This document shows positions 63,584-64,000 of a DNA stretch of 64,000 bases, one piece after another (position 1 is the first letter of the stretch; each line of letters opens with the position of its first letter). Location of the stretch: NCBI RefSeq assembly GCF_901933205.1, contig NC_044573.1:26471493-26535492 (forward strand), read 5' to 3'. Both the position numbers and the translations under genes were made by a program. The notes under the pieces are model-generated. The model saw only the letters and a program-made list of their open reading frames with translations, searched no databases and was not told the DNA's origin. This DNA comes from Camarhynchus parvulus (lineage: Eukaryota > Chordata > Aves > Passeriformes > Thraupidae).

Positions 63584-64000
63584 TGTGATGCCTTAAGTTT
63601 CAGCTTTCATATTTTCCAGATTCTGTACTGCATTGGTATATAACTTTGGACTTCATATGAAGCGTTAGCGAGTTCTCTTCACATTCAGTTGGACAAAACA
63701 ATCCTTTTCCAGCCCGAGAACCAAGGACACCATTGCAGTTTTGGGCTCAAAAACTATAAACAACAGCAAATTGAGGACAGCGATCTAGAAGGATGGGACT
63801 TCATAACCTGAAGCTGTAATTGGACAATTAACCCCAATATGTAAATGGACCAAAACTTACAAAAGTGTGAAAACTCATGACCCGTGGTCCATCTTGGGTG
63901 TAGCCTCCGCCGGGTTCTTGTATCCTTGCCCAAGGTGTGTCCTTTGGAGGCCTTTTAACAAATACCTACTTTATTCCTTTAACACTGTCTAGCCTCTGTT
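63584..64000 (+). mobile_element. Endogenous retrovirus LTR, cut by the window end
   Basis: The segment begins TGTGATGCCTTAAG and matches, block by block, an LTR I recall as common in songbird genomes. Blocks are ATATTTTCCAGATTCTGTAC, TTCCAGCCCGAGAACCAAG, GATCTAGAAGGATGGGAC and CATGACCCGTGGTCCATC. A TATA-like TTACAAAAG lies at 63,857-63,865. A poly(A)-signal variant AACAAA lies at 63,957-63,962, followed by CTTTATTCC. The order promoter then poly(A) signal gives the + orientation. The far end, any primer-binding site and any internal genes are outside the window. No purine-rich tract sits just upstream, so a 5' or solo LTR is more likely than a 3' LTR. Confidence 0.78.

Noticed and set aside
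31871..64000. EPAS1 or another gene expected downstream of PRKCE
   Set aside because: No PAS, bHLH or other recognisable exon was found. The gene probably lies beyond the window.

Overview
The window is vertebrate nuclear DNA, most likely from a songbird (passerine). It holds four consecutive exons that translate to the end of protein kinase C epsilon (PRKCE), separated by large AT-rich introns. The interspersed repeats are avian: several CR1 LINE fragments and two long-terminal-repeat (LTR) sequences of kinds I associate with passerine endogenous retroviruses. The species call is an inference from these repeats.

Region 1 to about 31,870 is the 3' part of PRKCE on the + strand. It contains the end of one intron, a 139-bp exon with the catalytic loop and activation segment, a 189-bp exon, a 147-bp exon, an intron of about 17.8 kb, and the last exon with the C-terminal tail and stop at 28,807. 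A 3' UTR of about 3 kb follows and ends near a canonical AATAAA at 31,846. All intron borders are GT-AG and the phases join without a break. The catalytic Asp, DFG, activation-loop Thr, turn-motif Thr and hydrophobic-motif Ser are all present, so the gene looks intact.

Region 31,870 to 64,000 is intergenic as far as I can read it. In other vertebrates EPAS1 is the next gene downstream of PRKCE, but no EPAS1 exon is recognisable here. The stretch holds a + strand CR1 3' end (35.1 kb), a possible decayed reverse-transcriptase fragment (37.2 kb), a solo-LTR-like element (47.9-48.6 kb), a G+C-richer patch with open frames (53.5-55.2 kb), a short CR1 fragment (55.9 kb), a - strand CR1 (60.5 kb) and an LTR cut by the window end (63.6 kb on). 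The other long open frames look like chance.

I see no CRISPR, operon, phage or bacterial-type system and no convincing new biological system. The points most worth checking are three compact perfect inverted repeats, the two LTRs, the reverse-transcriptase-like fragment and the G+C-rich open patch.
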